A DNA stretch of 64,000 nucleotides from positions 1 to 64,000 of the forward strand of contig UCGV01000026.1 of assembly GCA_900471925.1 (NCBI GenBank), in the 5' to 3' direction. Numbering within the stretch: the first letter of the stretch is position 1; each line of letters begins with the position of its first letter. Below, in pieces: positions 7,292 to 15,977 of the stretch. The notes below the pieces were generated by a model that was not told where the DNA came from, did no database searches, and saw only the letters and a program-made list of their open reading frames with translations. Origin of the DNA: Hyphomicrobiales bacterium. GTDB taxonomy: Bacteria > Pseudomonadota > Alphaproteobacteria > Rhizobiales > Rhizobiaceae. The position numbers and the translations under genes were made by a program.

Positions 7292-10200
7292 ATGAACAAT
7301 TTGACCAACAATTCAGCCGATAGCGAAGCCCTGTCCGCGCGGTCTCTGGCCGACAACCATACGGCGGAATTACATGTTCCCGCCGCAATCAGCAGTCTCT
7401 TCGGCCGTCCAGACCGCAATCCCGATGCCACACTCCGCTTGACGAACAGCGCTGACGGCGCGGCGATCCTCGACGCTTTCCGCAAGCCCGATCTCTCCGC
7501 CGTGCTGTTTGGAGCAAGCCGCTATTTCCTTCAAACCATGCAGGACATGGCGGCACGCGGTATCCGCCCGGTCACCGAGGATTTCGCCCATCTTGAAACA
7601 TGGTGGCGCGAAAATGCCCGCACCATCGCAGCCGATTCCACCCGCGCCAAGCCCGGCATCAAGATCACCGCAAGAGACGTGCTCGCCGCGCTCGACCACG
7701 GCACCGCCGGCTCCCTCGCAAAGGACACCGCCATCGACGCCGGCATGCAAACCCGCTTCGCCCGCGCCGCCGAAACCTACCTCATCGAAGCCAGGGCGCC
7801 CTCGCCGGAGATGCGTGGCGTCTTCGAGCAGTTCCGCGACTGGCTGCTCTCCATCTATCGCCGCCTCGTCGCCCTCGATATCTCTCTTGCCCCCGATGTC
7901 GCCGCCATCTTCTTCCGCCTGCTCGCCTGCGATACCGCCATCGACATGGCGCAGGCCGATCTCGGCGGCGATGAGCCGGTCTTCGCGAATGCCGAGGCCG
8001 CCGGCCTCACGCAGCCGCGTTACGACCGCCTGCTGAAGCTGCGCGCGCTTGCCGGCCAGGAAGCCAGATCCCGCCTGTTGCGGCAGATGATGGAGCCGGT
8101 GCGGCGCGAGGGCGAGAAAGCCTACAAGGCGGCCGTTCGGCGCGCGGTGGAAAAGGAGATCGACGCCACCGGCCTCTACCGCGCCATCGAGTGGATGGCG
8201 AACGGGCGCTGGCTGGATCGCGAGACGCCGCCACCAGCAGGTGACATCAGGTTCGACAAGGCCGCACTCGAGGCGCGCTACGGCGCCGGCATTCTCGAAG
8301 CCCTGCCGCGCGGCCGGCAGCCGCTCCATGCCGAGCATGGCGGACTGGACCCCGATATCGTCGCCGATCTCTTCGGCCTCGGCTCCGGCGATGAGCTGGT
8401 GGCGGCCATGACGCTGGCCCCGCCCCGCGCGGATGCAATCGCCTTCGAGGTCGAGCGCGTCATGCTGGAGCGTCATGGCGACATGCTGATCGATGGCACG
8501 GCCGAGGAACGGGCGATTGCCGCCCTGCATAATGACCGGCGTGCCGAGTGGCTGGCCGCCGAATTGCAGGCGATCGTCGACGTTGCCGGCAGCGGCGAAG
8601 CCCTGACGGTGGCCGAGGCCAAGGCCTATGCTCTCTCAGCCACGGCAGGCATGGAAGTGACCGATGCCATGGATGGCGCGCGCTTCCTCGCCGCCGGCCG
8701 GCGCACCGGCATAGAGGCGATCAGGCTCGGCGATGAACTGGCGCAGGCCGAGACGTGGCGCGCGAAGGCGCATCCGCAGGCAGCGGGTGGGCATCAAGAC
8801 GCGGATGAGCGCATCGGCAAGCTTGTCACTGCCAAGCGCCGGCAGCTTCTCAATCACGCGATCTATGCCGAAAGCCTCGTGGTCATCAGCGAGGTGGAAA
8901 AGATCGAGGCCAAGGCGCAAAACCTCGCGAACGGTCCCGCCCGCGAAAAGCTTGCGGATGCCGTGCTGCGCGACAATGGCCACATCGATTATGCCGGCGC
9001 GGTCGACGCCCTGCTCGATCGCTACGGGCTTGCCGGCCGCATGAGCGACAGAAGAAGCAGCGGCCAGAGCGATCCGCGCAGGACGCTGAAAGACCATATG
9101 CAGGCGATGGCGGATGCCGGCCGGGAAAACGAGCTTGCCATTCCCGATAGCGTGCTGATCGGCTCCGGCCGCCAGTCCTATAGGGAGATCACGCTGGAGC
9201 GTCTGCGCGCCGTCGCGGGCGCCTTGACGAATATCGAACATGCCGCCGGCCGCGCCGGAAAGCTCGTGGATGCGGATGGCGAGACCGATCTCGACGAGAC
9301 CGCTTCCAGCCTCGTACGCGCCCTCCGGAACCCCGCCCCCAGCGAATACGACAGGCCGCGCCCCTACCAGCCCGCCCGTGCGGCCGATGCCGCGCTGCAG
9401 GATATGGCCACCGACGCCGCCTGGCAGGTCGTCAAGGCGCCGTTCACGGCGGCTGCGCAGAGGCTTGCGCAGCGCATGCAGAAGGCCGGCGCCGATCTGC
9501 AGGCGCTCTACGATGTCTATTCGCCCAGGGAGCGTGGCGAGATGGCAAAGCCACGCTATCTGCCTGCCCTCGGCAAGTCGCTCTCGAAATGGGAGGCCAT
9601 CACGATTGCGCTCAACACCGGCAACGAGGTGAACCGCCGTCGCCTGACGGATGCCCGCATCCAAGGCGCATTCGATGAGGCCGGCCTTGCCGCCGTGCTT
9701 GGCCTTCTCGATGCGCGCGATGCGGATTTTGTTCAATCCGTCTGGGATTATCTGGCAGGTTTCGAGCCCGATATCGCCGCGCGTGAAAAGCGCCTCACCG
9801 GTATCGTGCCGGAATGGGTGCCGGCCGCCCCCGTCATCATTGCCGGCAAGGCGCTGAAGGGCGGCTATTATCCGCTGGCCTATGAGGGTGGGGATACCGC
9901 GCCGGGTCTGTTGCAGGGGCTGCTTGCAGGCCGTTTCGCCAAATCCATGACCGCCTCAGGCCACGGCCGCGCCCGCGGCGACCTCATGCGCCGCCCGCTA
10001 TCGACAGATCTTGCAGTGCTGCACCGGCACATCAACCGCCTGCTTCACGATCTCGAATTCTGCGAGCCGCTTGCCAATGCTCAGCGCCTGCTGGACGACA
10101 GCGAAGTGAGCGAGGCGCGGGCGCGCACCAACAGTCCCGTCGACGCCACCTTCCTGTATGGATGGCTGGAGGATATCGGCACCGGCGCACTCGCTGCCGC

Positions 10201-11071
10201 CGATCTTGTCGGCCGCTCAGCGCAGATGGCAAAGGAAAATGCCACGGCGCTCAGCCTGGCGCAGGATCTCGCCGCCGTGCTCTGCAGCCGCTATCCGCTT
10301 GCCGATATGATCGGGGCCGCAGGCAGGGCGGATTTCCTGGCCGGATTACGCAAGGGCTGGTACCCTGGCCTGACCGAGGCGATCTCCATCCATTCGCCTG
10401 AAATCGCCGCGCGCCGCACTCTTGGCGACGACGGCACGGCATGGCAAACGCTGGCCAGCTGGCTCGCGGGGACGCTGCAATTCTATCTCGTCGAGCAGCC
10501 CCTCTGGTTCGCCTTTTATGACCAGGGCCAACGCCGGCCCGGCAGCAGCGAAGCGCAGGCCATGGCCCATGCCGATACCAGCCTCGCAGAGGCGGCATCG
10601 GGCCTGCGCGCACGCTCCGCAGACAGGCGCGAGATCCTGCACCTCTTCAAGGCGCTTTGCGCCCATCTTGCCGCAAGGTTCGAGGCCGCCGGGGCCGGCG
10701 ATGCGGATGCGCCGCCACCTGCCCTTCGGGGCGTCTCGCTCGCCATGGATCTCACCGCCCTTGCCGCAGTCGATGCCGTCTTTGCCGCAGCGATCGCCTC
10801 CAACGACGAGGATGGCGCGCTGATGGCGCAGCGCACCGCCTATTCCGTCATGGCCGCCCTGCCGGCGCTGCGCGATGCGAAGACCTGGCCCACCGCCGCC
10901 GGCGGGGCAATGCCGCTGGCAAAGGCCATTCGCCCGCCCTCCGGCGATCTCGGCATCGGCGACGAGTATATAGACGCCATCCTCAAGGCATCAGGCCTCA
11001 CGGCGATATCCCCCGCTGAGGAACTCCCCGGCAGGGTCGTCGCCGGCCTTGCGCAGATCGCCGGCCGGTGA
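7292..11071 (+). CDS. giant phage virion/polyvalent protein, C-terminal partner
   Basis: A 1259-residue, mostly helical protein related to the C-terminal parts of phage polyvalent/internal virion proteins. Residues 175-225 contain APSPEMRGVFEQFRDWLLSIYRRL followed by a LLACD block, the hallmark stretch of that family. In relatives known to me the preceding region carries an (L)HESGHFFL metallopeptidase-like motif. Here the aligned stretch reads LFGASRYFLQ (about residue 75), so the zinc-binding residues are gone. The rest has no motif I recognise. It follows AGAGGATTCCG and probably forms one operon with the 813-residue gene. A role in DNA ejection or in a domesticated particle is an inference. 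Confidence 0.6.
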   Translation: MNNLTNNSADSEALSARSLADNHTAELHVPAAISSLFGRPDRNPDATLRLTNSADGAAILDAFRKPDLSAVLFGASRYFLQTMQDMAARGIRPVTEDFAHLETWWRENARTIAADSTRAKPGIKITARDVLAALDHGTAGSLAKDTAIDAGMQTRFARAAETYLIEARAPSPEMRGVFEQFRDWLLSIYRRLVALDISLAPDVAAIFFRLLACDTAIDMAQADLGGDEPVFANAEAAGLTQPRYDRLLKLRALAGQEARSRLLRQMMEPVRREGEKAYKAAVRRAVEKEIDATGLYRAIEWMANGRWLDRETPPPAGDIRFDKAALEARYGAGILEALPRGRQPLHAEHGGLDPDIVADLFGLGSGDELVAAMTLAPPRADAIAFEVERVMLERHGDMLIDGTAEERAIAALHNDRRAEWLAAELQAIVDVAGSGEALTVAEAKAYALSATAGMEVTDAMDGARFLAAGRRTGIEAIRLGDELAQAETWRAKAHPQAAGGHQDADERIGKLVTAKRRQLLNHAIYAESLVVISEVEKIEAKAQNLANGPAREKLADAVLRDNGHIDYAGAVDALLDRYGLAGRMSDRRSSGQSDPRRTLKDHMQAMADAGRENELAIPDSVLIGSGRQSYREITLERLRAVAGALTNIEHAAGRAGKLVDADGETDLDETASSLVRALRNPAPSEYDRPRPYQPARAADAALQDMATDAAWQVVKAPFTAAAQRLAQRMQKAGADLQALYDVYSPRERGEMAKPRYLPALGKSLSKWEAITIALNTGNEVNRRRLTDARIQGAFDEAGLAAVLGLLDARDADFVQSVWDYLAGFEPDIAAREKRLTGIVPEWVPAAPVIIAGKALKGGYYPLAYEGGDTAPGLLQGLLAGRFAKSMTASGHGRARGDLMRRPLSTDLAVLHRHINRLLHDLEFCEPLANAQRLLDDSEVSEARARTNSPVDATFLYGWLEDIGTGALAAADLVGRSAQMAKENATALSLAQDLAAVLCSRYPLADMIGAAGRADFLAGLRKGWYPGLTEAISIHSPEIAARRTLGDDGTAWQTLASWLAGTLQFYLVEQPLWFAFYDQGQRRPGSSEAQAMAHADTSLAEAASGLRARSADRREILHLFKALCAHLAARFEAAGAGDADAPPPALRGVSLAMDLTALAAVDAVFAAAIASNDEDGALMAQRTAYSVMAALPALRDAKTWPTAAGGAMPLAKAIRPPSGDLGIGDEYIDAILKASGLTAISPAEELPGRVVAGLAQIAGR

Positions 11072-11075
11072 TTTT

Positions 11076-11092
11076 CGCCCTCAACCATCCGC
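11076..11092 (+). promoter_or_regulatory. recurrent phage-block motif CGCCCTCAACCATCC
   Basis: A close variant of a motif (CGCCCnCAACCnTTGCC) also found at 12253, 52968 and 54575. Three of the four copies lie 34-47 bases ahead of the start of a phage-type gene. It could be a promoter or binding element; this is inferred from recurrence only. Confidence 0.3.
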
Positions 11093-11125
11093 ACCCTATC
11101 AATGATGCCAAAAAGGATCGGCATC

Positions 11126-11377
11126 ATGGATGACACCACCCGCATCGAGCTCGACAAACTCCACGGCAGGATCAACGATCTCAAGGAGCGCGTCGTCTCG
11201 CTGGAAGCCCAGCAGCCGCATATCAACGCGGCGCTGCTCCGCATCGAAGGCAGCGTCGAAAAACTCGCAAACCGCATCGGCAAGGCGCTCTGGGCCATCG
11301 TCGCCATCGTGCTTACCCCGCTCGCCGGGTTGCTGATCAAGGCTATCGCCTCGGGCGCGCTGGCGCGATTTCTTTGA
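11126..11377 (+). CDS. small coiled-coil membrane protein, phage type
   Basis: An 83-residue protein. Residues 1-55 form a heptad-rich helix (RIELDKLHGRINDLKERV...LRIEGSVEKL) and residues 57-78 form one membrane segment. This layout resembles the haemolysin XhlA-like or spanin-like accessory proteins often found beside phage holins. ATG 11126 is preceded by AAGGATCGGCATC; ATGs at 11102 and 11105 lack a signal. It sits between the giant virion protein and two holin-like genes. The precise role is inferred from context. Confidence 0.6.
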   Translation: MDDTTRIELDKLHGRINDLKERVVSLEAQQPHINAALLRIEGSVEKLANRIGKALWAIVAIVLTPLAGLLIKAIASGALARFL

Positions 11378-11414
11378 GGGGAATGCGTTGGAGGAGTGCT
11401 TCCAGGCGACCACA

Positions 11415-11525
11415 GCAGATCCTCGGGACAAGCCCGAGGATGACGAAAGAGAAGTCTGCGCCCTGAATTTTCGGAGTGCTTTTCACCTCCTCGACGTCAT
11501 CCTCGGGCTTGTCCCGAGGATCTGC
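11415..11525. repeat. inverted pair of rhizobial REP-like palindromes
   Basis: Copy one (11415-11444) reads GCAGATCCTCGGGACAAGCC... and copy two (11496-11525) is its reverse complement. Each copy is itself an imperfect palindrome. The pair sits between two holin-region genes and could fold into a long hairpin. Confidence 0.75.
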
Positions 11526-11648
11526 CGCCTTGAACGCACGCACGACTCCAAAGGCAATTCCACCCACTTGCCCTCGCCCCACCACTTCACCCAAACAACC
11601 CTCCTCACCCCATCCTGCCGCCCTCCACCACACCAAGGGCAGCCACCC

Positions 11649-11852
11649 ATGACCCTCATCTTCATCCGCATTCTCCTGCGCTACCTCGCCGCCATCCTCG
11701 TCACCCGTGGGCTGATCGCCCCCGATCTCGGCGAAATGATCTCGCGCGATCCCGATGTCGCCATGGCGCTGCAGGTTGCCTCCGGCGCCTTCATCGCCGC
11801 CTTCGCCGAGGGCTGGTATTATCTGGCGCATCGTTGCGGATGGGCGAAATGA
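11649..11852 (+). CDS. small holin-like membrane protein
   Basis: A 67-residue protein with two hydrophobic segments (about residues 2-22 and 38-60) separated by an acidic loop (APDLGEMISRDPD), the size and shape of a small holin or phage membrane protein. ATG 11649 is the first start after the repeat. Its stop overlaps the ATG of the next gene (ATGA at 11849), so the two are translationally coupled. The combination with the 3-TM holin suggests a lysis or export cassette. Confidence 0.6.
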   Translation: MTLIFIRILLRYLAAILVTRGLIAPDLGEMISRDPDVAMALQVASGAFIAAFAEGWYYLAHRCGWAK

Positions 11853-12244
11853 AGTGGCTGACCGACCTTCTGCTTGGCGGCATCGTCGAGAAATTCACCG
11901 GCCCGCTGCTCTCGGCCTATCAGGCCAAACTCGCCGCCGAGACCGACCAGCAGAAGCTTGCCGCCGATGAGGCGATCAAGGGGATCGAGGCCGCCCGCGA
12001 TATCGCGCTCGCCGAGGCTGCAGACCGCTGGAGCGCCACCCGCCTCGGCCGCCTGCTCATCGTCATTCCCTTCGGGCTCTGGTGGGCGGCGATCTACATG
12101 GTGCAGATCCTCAATCCCTGGTTCGGCCTTTCCCTCGTCGTCATCGACGTGCCGCCGCGCATCAACGACATGGCGCTGGTGCTGATCCCCGCCATCGTCA
12201 TCGGCGATGCCGGCGCGCTCCTGGCGCGAACGCTCAAACGGTAG
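11849..12244 (+). CDS. 3-TM holin of gene-transfer-agent type
   Basis: A 131-residue protein. The order of an amphipathic N-terminus, a charged helix (AKLAAETDQQKLAADEAIKGIEAARDIALAEA) read here as short blocks, then RLGRLLIVIPFGLWWA and two further hydrophobic segments matches the GTA_holin_3TM family (holin of 3 TMs, gene-transfer release). Such holins permeabilise the inner membrane so that an endolysin can reach the cell wall. The matching muramidase may be the GH108 gene 42 kb away, since none is present here. Overlaps its upstream partner by four bases. Confidence 0.78.
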   Translation: MKWLTDLLLGGIVEKFTGPLLSAYQAKLAAETDQQKLAADEAIKGIEAARDIALAEAADRWSATRLGRLLIVIPFGLWWAAIYMVQILNPWFGLSLVVIDVPPRINDMALVLIPAIVIGDAGALLARTLKR

Positions 12245-12252
12245 TCACTGCA

Positions 12253-12269
12253 CCGCCTCAACCATTGCC
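12253..12269 (+). promoter_or_regulatory. recurrent phage-block motif without a following gene
   Basis: CCGCCTCAACCATTGCC matches the motif ahead of the genes at 11126, 53031 and 54631. Here it is followed by AGGAG but no reading frame beyond seven codons, which suggests that a downstream gene has been lost. Confidence 0.3.
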
Positions 12270-12414
12270 TGCCATCATCACCGCATCAGGAGAGCGACGG
12301 GTTGGGGGCTGAATACCTCCGGTGACCTTGCGAAACACCTTCGGCCGGCGCCAGGCGCTCTCCTGATACCCCGCTTCGAAAAGACCCTAATGGCCGCCTT
12401 CGGCGCGAAAGCTG

Positions 12415-12744
12415 CTAGTGAAAATAGGGCCGCAGCAAAACGAGATAGACCAGGACCGGTATCGCGGCGATTGCACCGTGCAGCAGCATCTGGCGACGGA
12501 GGCGAAAATATTGCTCTCTGATTTCCAGAGGGCATTCCGGTGAGCCCCAGGCGATCCCGGTATGGATGGTGAACGGGGTCGTGTAGGTGATATTGCCGTG
12601 TTGCCCAGCCTTCGAGGCAAGACGCTCGTTACGGACAAAAAAATACACGCCTGCTGCGACGAAATAGAGAACATCGATGCCAAGCACGACCCTGATGGCA
12701 AGATTGATTTCGTCGTGTGAAAAGTTCAGCAATGATCCCGACAT
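12415..12744 (-). CDS. two-TM membrane protein of unknown function
   Basis: A 109-residue protein with one hydrophobic segment at about residues 14-36 and a second at 85-105. Between them is a soluble loop with HGNITYTTPFTIHTG and an Arg-rich EIREQYFRLRRQ. No family is recognised. It is transcribed away from the inositol-phosphatase family gene at 12898, leaving a 153-base divergent region. The ribosome-binding signal is weak. Confidence 0.6.
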   Translation of the reverse strand: MSGSLLNFSHDEINLAIRVVLGIDVLYFVAAGVYFFVRNERLASKAGQHGNITYTTPFTIHTGIAWGSPECPLEIREQYFRLRRQMLLHGAIAAIPVLVYLVLLRPYFH

Positions 12745-12897
12745 GGCGGCAACTTGTACAGATTATCCTGCATGGCGAAAAGGAGCCGCCGCTCATGCCT
12801 GCGGACACTCGCCGCTCCCATTGCCTGTCGGATTGCCACCGGCTGTACATCACACTAAGACCAGTGCCCACGCGCCTCCCCGACACCGGACAATCCT

Positions 12898-13749
12898 ATG
12901 TTTGACATCTCTGACATCATAAAGCTTGCCGAAAGCGCCGCTCGGCGCTCTGGCCAGGCAGTTGTTGACCACTGGAATGCCTATCGACGTGATGTCCGCG
13001 ACAAGGGGGCGACCGATATCGTCAGCGCTGCCGACCTGACATCCGATCGCATCATATCGACCGCGATCAAAAGCGCGTTTCCTGATCACCGGATAATGTC
13101 CGAGGAAGACACCGTCACAGGCGAATTCGATTATTCGGGCCTGCTCTGGATCATCGATCCCATAGATGGAACGGCAAATTATGTCAGGGGCCATCCCTAT
13201 TTCGGCATTTCGGTGGCATTTGCCGTCGATGGCGTCGTTCAGGCGGGCTGTGTTCATGCCCCGGCGCTGGGCGAAACCTTCCTGGCCACGAAGGGCGGTG
13301 GCGCAACACTGAACGGCAGTTCGATAAGGGTCTCCTCTCCCGCCAGCCTGATACGGTCCGTTGTCAGCACCGGCTTCCCGCACGAAAAGTCTGATGTCCC
13401 TCACCTCCTGCATCGTGTCGATGTCCTCCTTCGGAACTGTCAGGACCTGCGACGCAGTGCATCCCCGGTCCTGGATATTTCCTATGTCGGCATGGGACGG
13501 CTGGAAGCGCATACGGAGACCCTGTTCCCCTGGGACGTCGCAGCCGCGGGATTGATCGCAACGGAGGCGGGCGCGAGAAGAAGCAATCTGGTGCCGGTAC
13601 CATCAGGTATTCCCGCCGACCTCTATGGCGAGGAAGTTCTCTTTTCAGCTCCGGAGATCCATGACGAGCTCGCCGAAATAATCCGCGGATGGGCCGGTAA
13701 GGCGGTCGGGAGGAATACCCGGAGCCCCTTGGATGCAGCGCCGGCTTGA
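12898..13749 (+). CDS. inositol monophosphatase family protein
   Basis: A 283-residue Mg2+-dependent phosphatase fold. Visible motifs are GATDIVSAADLTSD (about residues 37-50), the acidic SEEDT (about 68-72), the signature WIIDPIDGTANYVRGHP (about 84-100) and the C-terminal PWDVAAAGLIATEAGA (about 213-228). These are the metal-binding residues of inositol monophosphatases and relatives (fructose-1,6-bisphosphatase, CysQ, histidinol-phosphatase). The substrate cannot be fixed from sequence; rhizobial members serve inositol, 3'-phosphoadenosine-phosphate or histidinol phosphate. It stands alone. Confidence 0.9.
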   Translation: MFDISDIIKLAESAARRSGQAVVDHWNAYRRDVRDKGATDIVSAADLTSDRIISTAIKSAFPDHRIMSEEDTVTGEFDYSGLLWIIDPIDGTANYVRGHPYFGISVAFAVDGVVQAGCVHAPALGETFLATKGGGATLNGSSIRVSSPASLIRSVVSTGFPHEKSDVPHLLHRVDVLLRNCQDLRRSASPVLDISYVGMGRLEAHTETLFPWDVAAAGLIATEAGARRSNLVPVPSGIPADLYGEEVLFSAPEIHDELAEIIRGWAGKAVGRNTRSPLDAAPA

Positions 13750-13923
13750 TGATACCGCCCACTGACGGCTCGGCGGAATACATCAGATGACTGTACGACG
13801 CGCTATCGACGGGGGGCACTTTCTTGATAACTTCTATTTATACTAAATGCCCCGATCACGGAGAAAGCGTTGGGGAGGACCACATTCAGCGTAGGTCGAA
13901 ATTCGACAACTTGAGTGATCGAA

Positions 13924-14352
13924 TTAAAGCCTGGGAACAGATGTGATAACGCCCCGGACAACATCCTTGTTGTCCACCTTGATTTTACAAATTGCTTCAA
14001 CCCTCTCGCCGGGCCACTCATGATCTTCGTCTCGCTCTTTGAGGATCGCTGCTCGACTTTTCATAAAAGCGGAAACTGCCTCGCCTTCCTCTTCGCTCGG
14101 TGGCGAACAAAACGACCACGTGTCTTCGAGATAGAATGGCACCTTCAACGGAAATCCTAGGTATCGTCTAGTTTCCCTCTCGTTGGGCACATTAACCAAT
14201 ATCGCACGCAAGCCATTCTTGTAGGAAAGGGAGAAGGCCCCATCAGGCATTTCCGGTCTTGTGAAATACCCTGCGCGGTAGGAATCGTATGCTAGATAGC
14301 CTCCACCCGCTATGATCGCAGCAAGTATAATTCGCCTTGTCCACCTCGACAC
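13924..14352 (-). CDS. membrane-anchored protein of unknown function
   Basis: A 142-residue protein with a basic start (SRWTRRI) and one N-terminal hydrophobic segment (about residues 8-25). The soluble remainder has two cysteines (FCSPPSEEEG and AICKIKVDNKD), probably periplasmic. GTG 14352 is chosen because GGGGG lies four to five bases upstream; TTG 14364 is the alternative. Third-position GC is lower than in neighbours, and the flanking bases 14365-14480 are AT-rich, so the gene may be acquired. No family recognised. Confidence 0.6.
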   Translation of the reverse strand: MSRWTRRIILAAIIAGGGYLAYDSYRAGYFTRPEMPDGAFSLSYKNGLRAILVNVPNERETRRYLGFPLKVPFYLEDTWSFCSPPSEEEGEAVSAFMKSRAAILKERDEDHEWPGERVEAICKIKVDNKDVVRGVITSVPRL

Positions 14353-14599
14353 CCTACCCCCCAATTCTGCTTTAGTTAACCGCCAGAAAAAACGGCAACA
14401 TTTAGAATATGAGATTTATTTCAATACTCGGGTAATACTCTTCCGCATAGGTGAAAAAGCCGTCATCTCACTGAATTACAACCATGAGACGTTTAGGCAA
14501 GGGGCCGCCATTCAGTTCCTTCACCGCTTGCATCAGGCTTCACTCTCCCTAGCCACGCGGCCCGCAGCGCGAACCTGCTCCTCTCGCGCAATCCCGCCT

Positions 14600-15034
14600 C
14601 TACCAGAAACGCCACCATGCACGCTTCGCAGCCGGTGATCCGCCAGGCGCCGGCGCGGTGTCCGCAATGGGCTCGCCATCGGGGCCATAGAATTCCCCAT
14701 CGTCGCCCTGCACCCTGCCGCCAAGGCGCTCGGCGATCGCCCACATCTTGCGGCGAATTTCCGGATCCGGGTTCTTGACGTCGATATTGCCGCCCTCGCT
14801 CCAGGCAAGCCAGCACGTATCATTTCCGCGCTCGCCACCGGAATAGGCCGTCCAGACGCACAGGCCCTGTCGTTCGACACGCAGAACCTTGCCGTTTCCG
14901 ACAGCCGCTTCGGCAAAACCGTCGAGCCGCAGCTCAGGGTCATCGGCGACATGAGCGAGCCAGTCCTGAAGCGAAATGCCGGGGGCTTCGTCGAACCAGT
15001 TCTCTTTGCGGGTGATATGAAGATCATATCCCAT
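14600..15034 (-). CDS. hypothetical protein, MGYDLHITRK family
   Basis: A 144-residue cytosolic protein. The start MGYDLHITRKENW and a following ISLQDWLAHVADDPELRLD stretch are characteristic of a widespread bacterial family without known function. The sequence then has VWTAYSGG and WLAWSEGGNIDVKNPD. The C-terminus is Pro/Ala-rich and ends in WWRFW. ATG 15034 is chosen for GGAGG at nine bases; the longer reading to 15088 has no signal. It diverges from the GNAT-like gene. Confidence 0.65.
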   Translation of the reverse strand: MGYDLHITRKENWFDEAPGISLQDWLAHVADDPELRLDGFAEAAVGNGKVLRVERQGLCVWTAYSGGERGNDTCWLAWSEGGNIDVKNPDPEIRRKMWAIAERLGGRVQGDDGEFYGPDGEPIADTAPAPGGSPAAKRAWWRFW

Positions 15035-15167
15035 TTGTCTCGGCCTCCGTCGGGCGTATACATCTTGAGTGGACCCTACGTTCGACAATTAAACAAAGGG
15101 TTGCGCACAACACGCTCGTTCGAACGACTGCGTGTATTAGCATCGAGGGATTGGGGAATGTTCGCTC

Positions 15168-15950
15168 ATGATGAATGAAGCCTTTAACAAGATCACCCTC
15201 GTCACCACCGAGGAGCGGCCTGACCTGATCCCCGCTTTCGACGAACTGGGGGCGGCCGTCTGGCCGAAGTTCATCGGCGGTGACGCCGCGATCGCCAATC
15301 ATTGGGAGAGCCTGTTTTCGGCCGCGCTGCGCCGCCACCAGTTCCTTGCCCTCGGCCACGATGGACACGGAAACGAACGCGTGCTCGCCACATCGAACAG
15401 CATTCCCTTCCACTGGCCCGATCCCGACGACGACACCTCCCTGCCCGACGAGGGATGGGACGCGATCCTCGCAAGAGGCATCGAAGGTGCCGCAGCGGGC
15501 CGGCGGCCGAATGCCCTTTCCGCGCTCGCCATCGTCGTGACGCCTGATGTGCGCGGCTCGGATCTTGCCGAACGGCTGATTGCCAACATGAAGAAGCACG
15601 CGAAAGACACCGGCCTCGATGCCCTCGTCGCTCCCGTGCGTCCCACCCGCAAGCCCTCCTATCCGCTGGCATCTTTTGCGGACTACGTCGGCTGGAAAAC
15701 CACTGATGGCGCCCCCTTCGACCCCTGGCTGCGCAAGCACTGGCAGCTCGGTGCGCAGATCGTGAAGATCGCCCCGCGCTCGATGCGCGTTGCCGCATCG
15801 CTGGAGCAATGGACCGTCTGGACAGGCCTGCGCTTTCCCGTATCGGGCCCCTATCACGTGGAGGGTGGGCTGGCACCGCTGATGGCCGATCGCGACGCCG
15901 ATATCGGCCTCTACGAGGAGCCGAATGTCTGGATGCGGCACCGGATCTAG
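15168..15950 (+). CDS. GNAT-like N-acyltransferase
   Basis: A 260-residue protein. The central part, ALAIVVTPDVRGSDLAERLIANMKKHA (quoted in part: VVTPDVRGSDLAERLI), has the position and form of the GNAT motif A, where the usual (Q/R)GxGx(G/A) pyrophosphate loop is replaced by RGSDLA. An N-terminal region with GHDGHGNERVLATSNSIPF would be the substrate side. The second half (YPLASFADYVGW, IVKIAPRSM) resembles the transferase family often called acetyltransferase near oxidoreductases. Substrate unknown. The downstream flavoprotein is convergent. Confidence 0.6.
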   Translation: MMNEAFNKITLVTTEERPDLIPAFDELGAAVWPKFIGGDAAIANHWESLFSAALRRHQFLALGHDGHGNERVLATSNSIPFHWPDPDDDTSLPDEGWDAILARGIEGAAAGRRPNALSALAIVVTPDVRGSDLAERLIANMKKHAKDTGLDALVAPVRPTRKPSYPLASFADYVGWKTTDGAPFDPWLRKHWQLGAQIVKIAPRSMRVAASLEQWTVWTGLRFPVSGPYHVEGGLAPLMADRDADIGLYEEPNVWMRHRI

Positions 15951-15977
15951 CATGCCTCTCCGAGGCCGCATCCGGGC

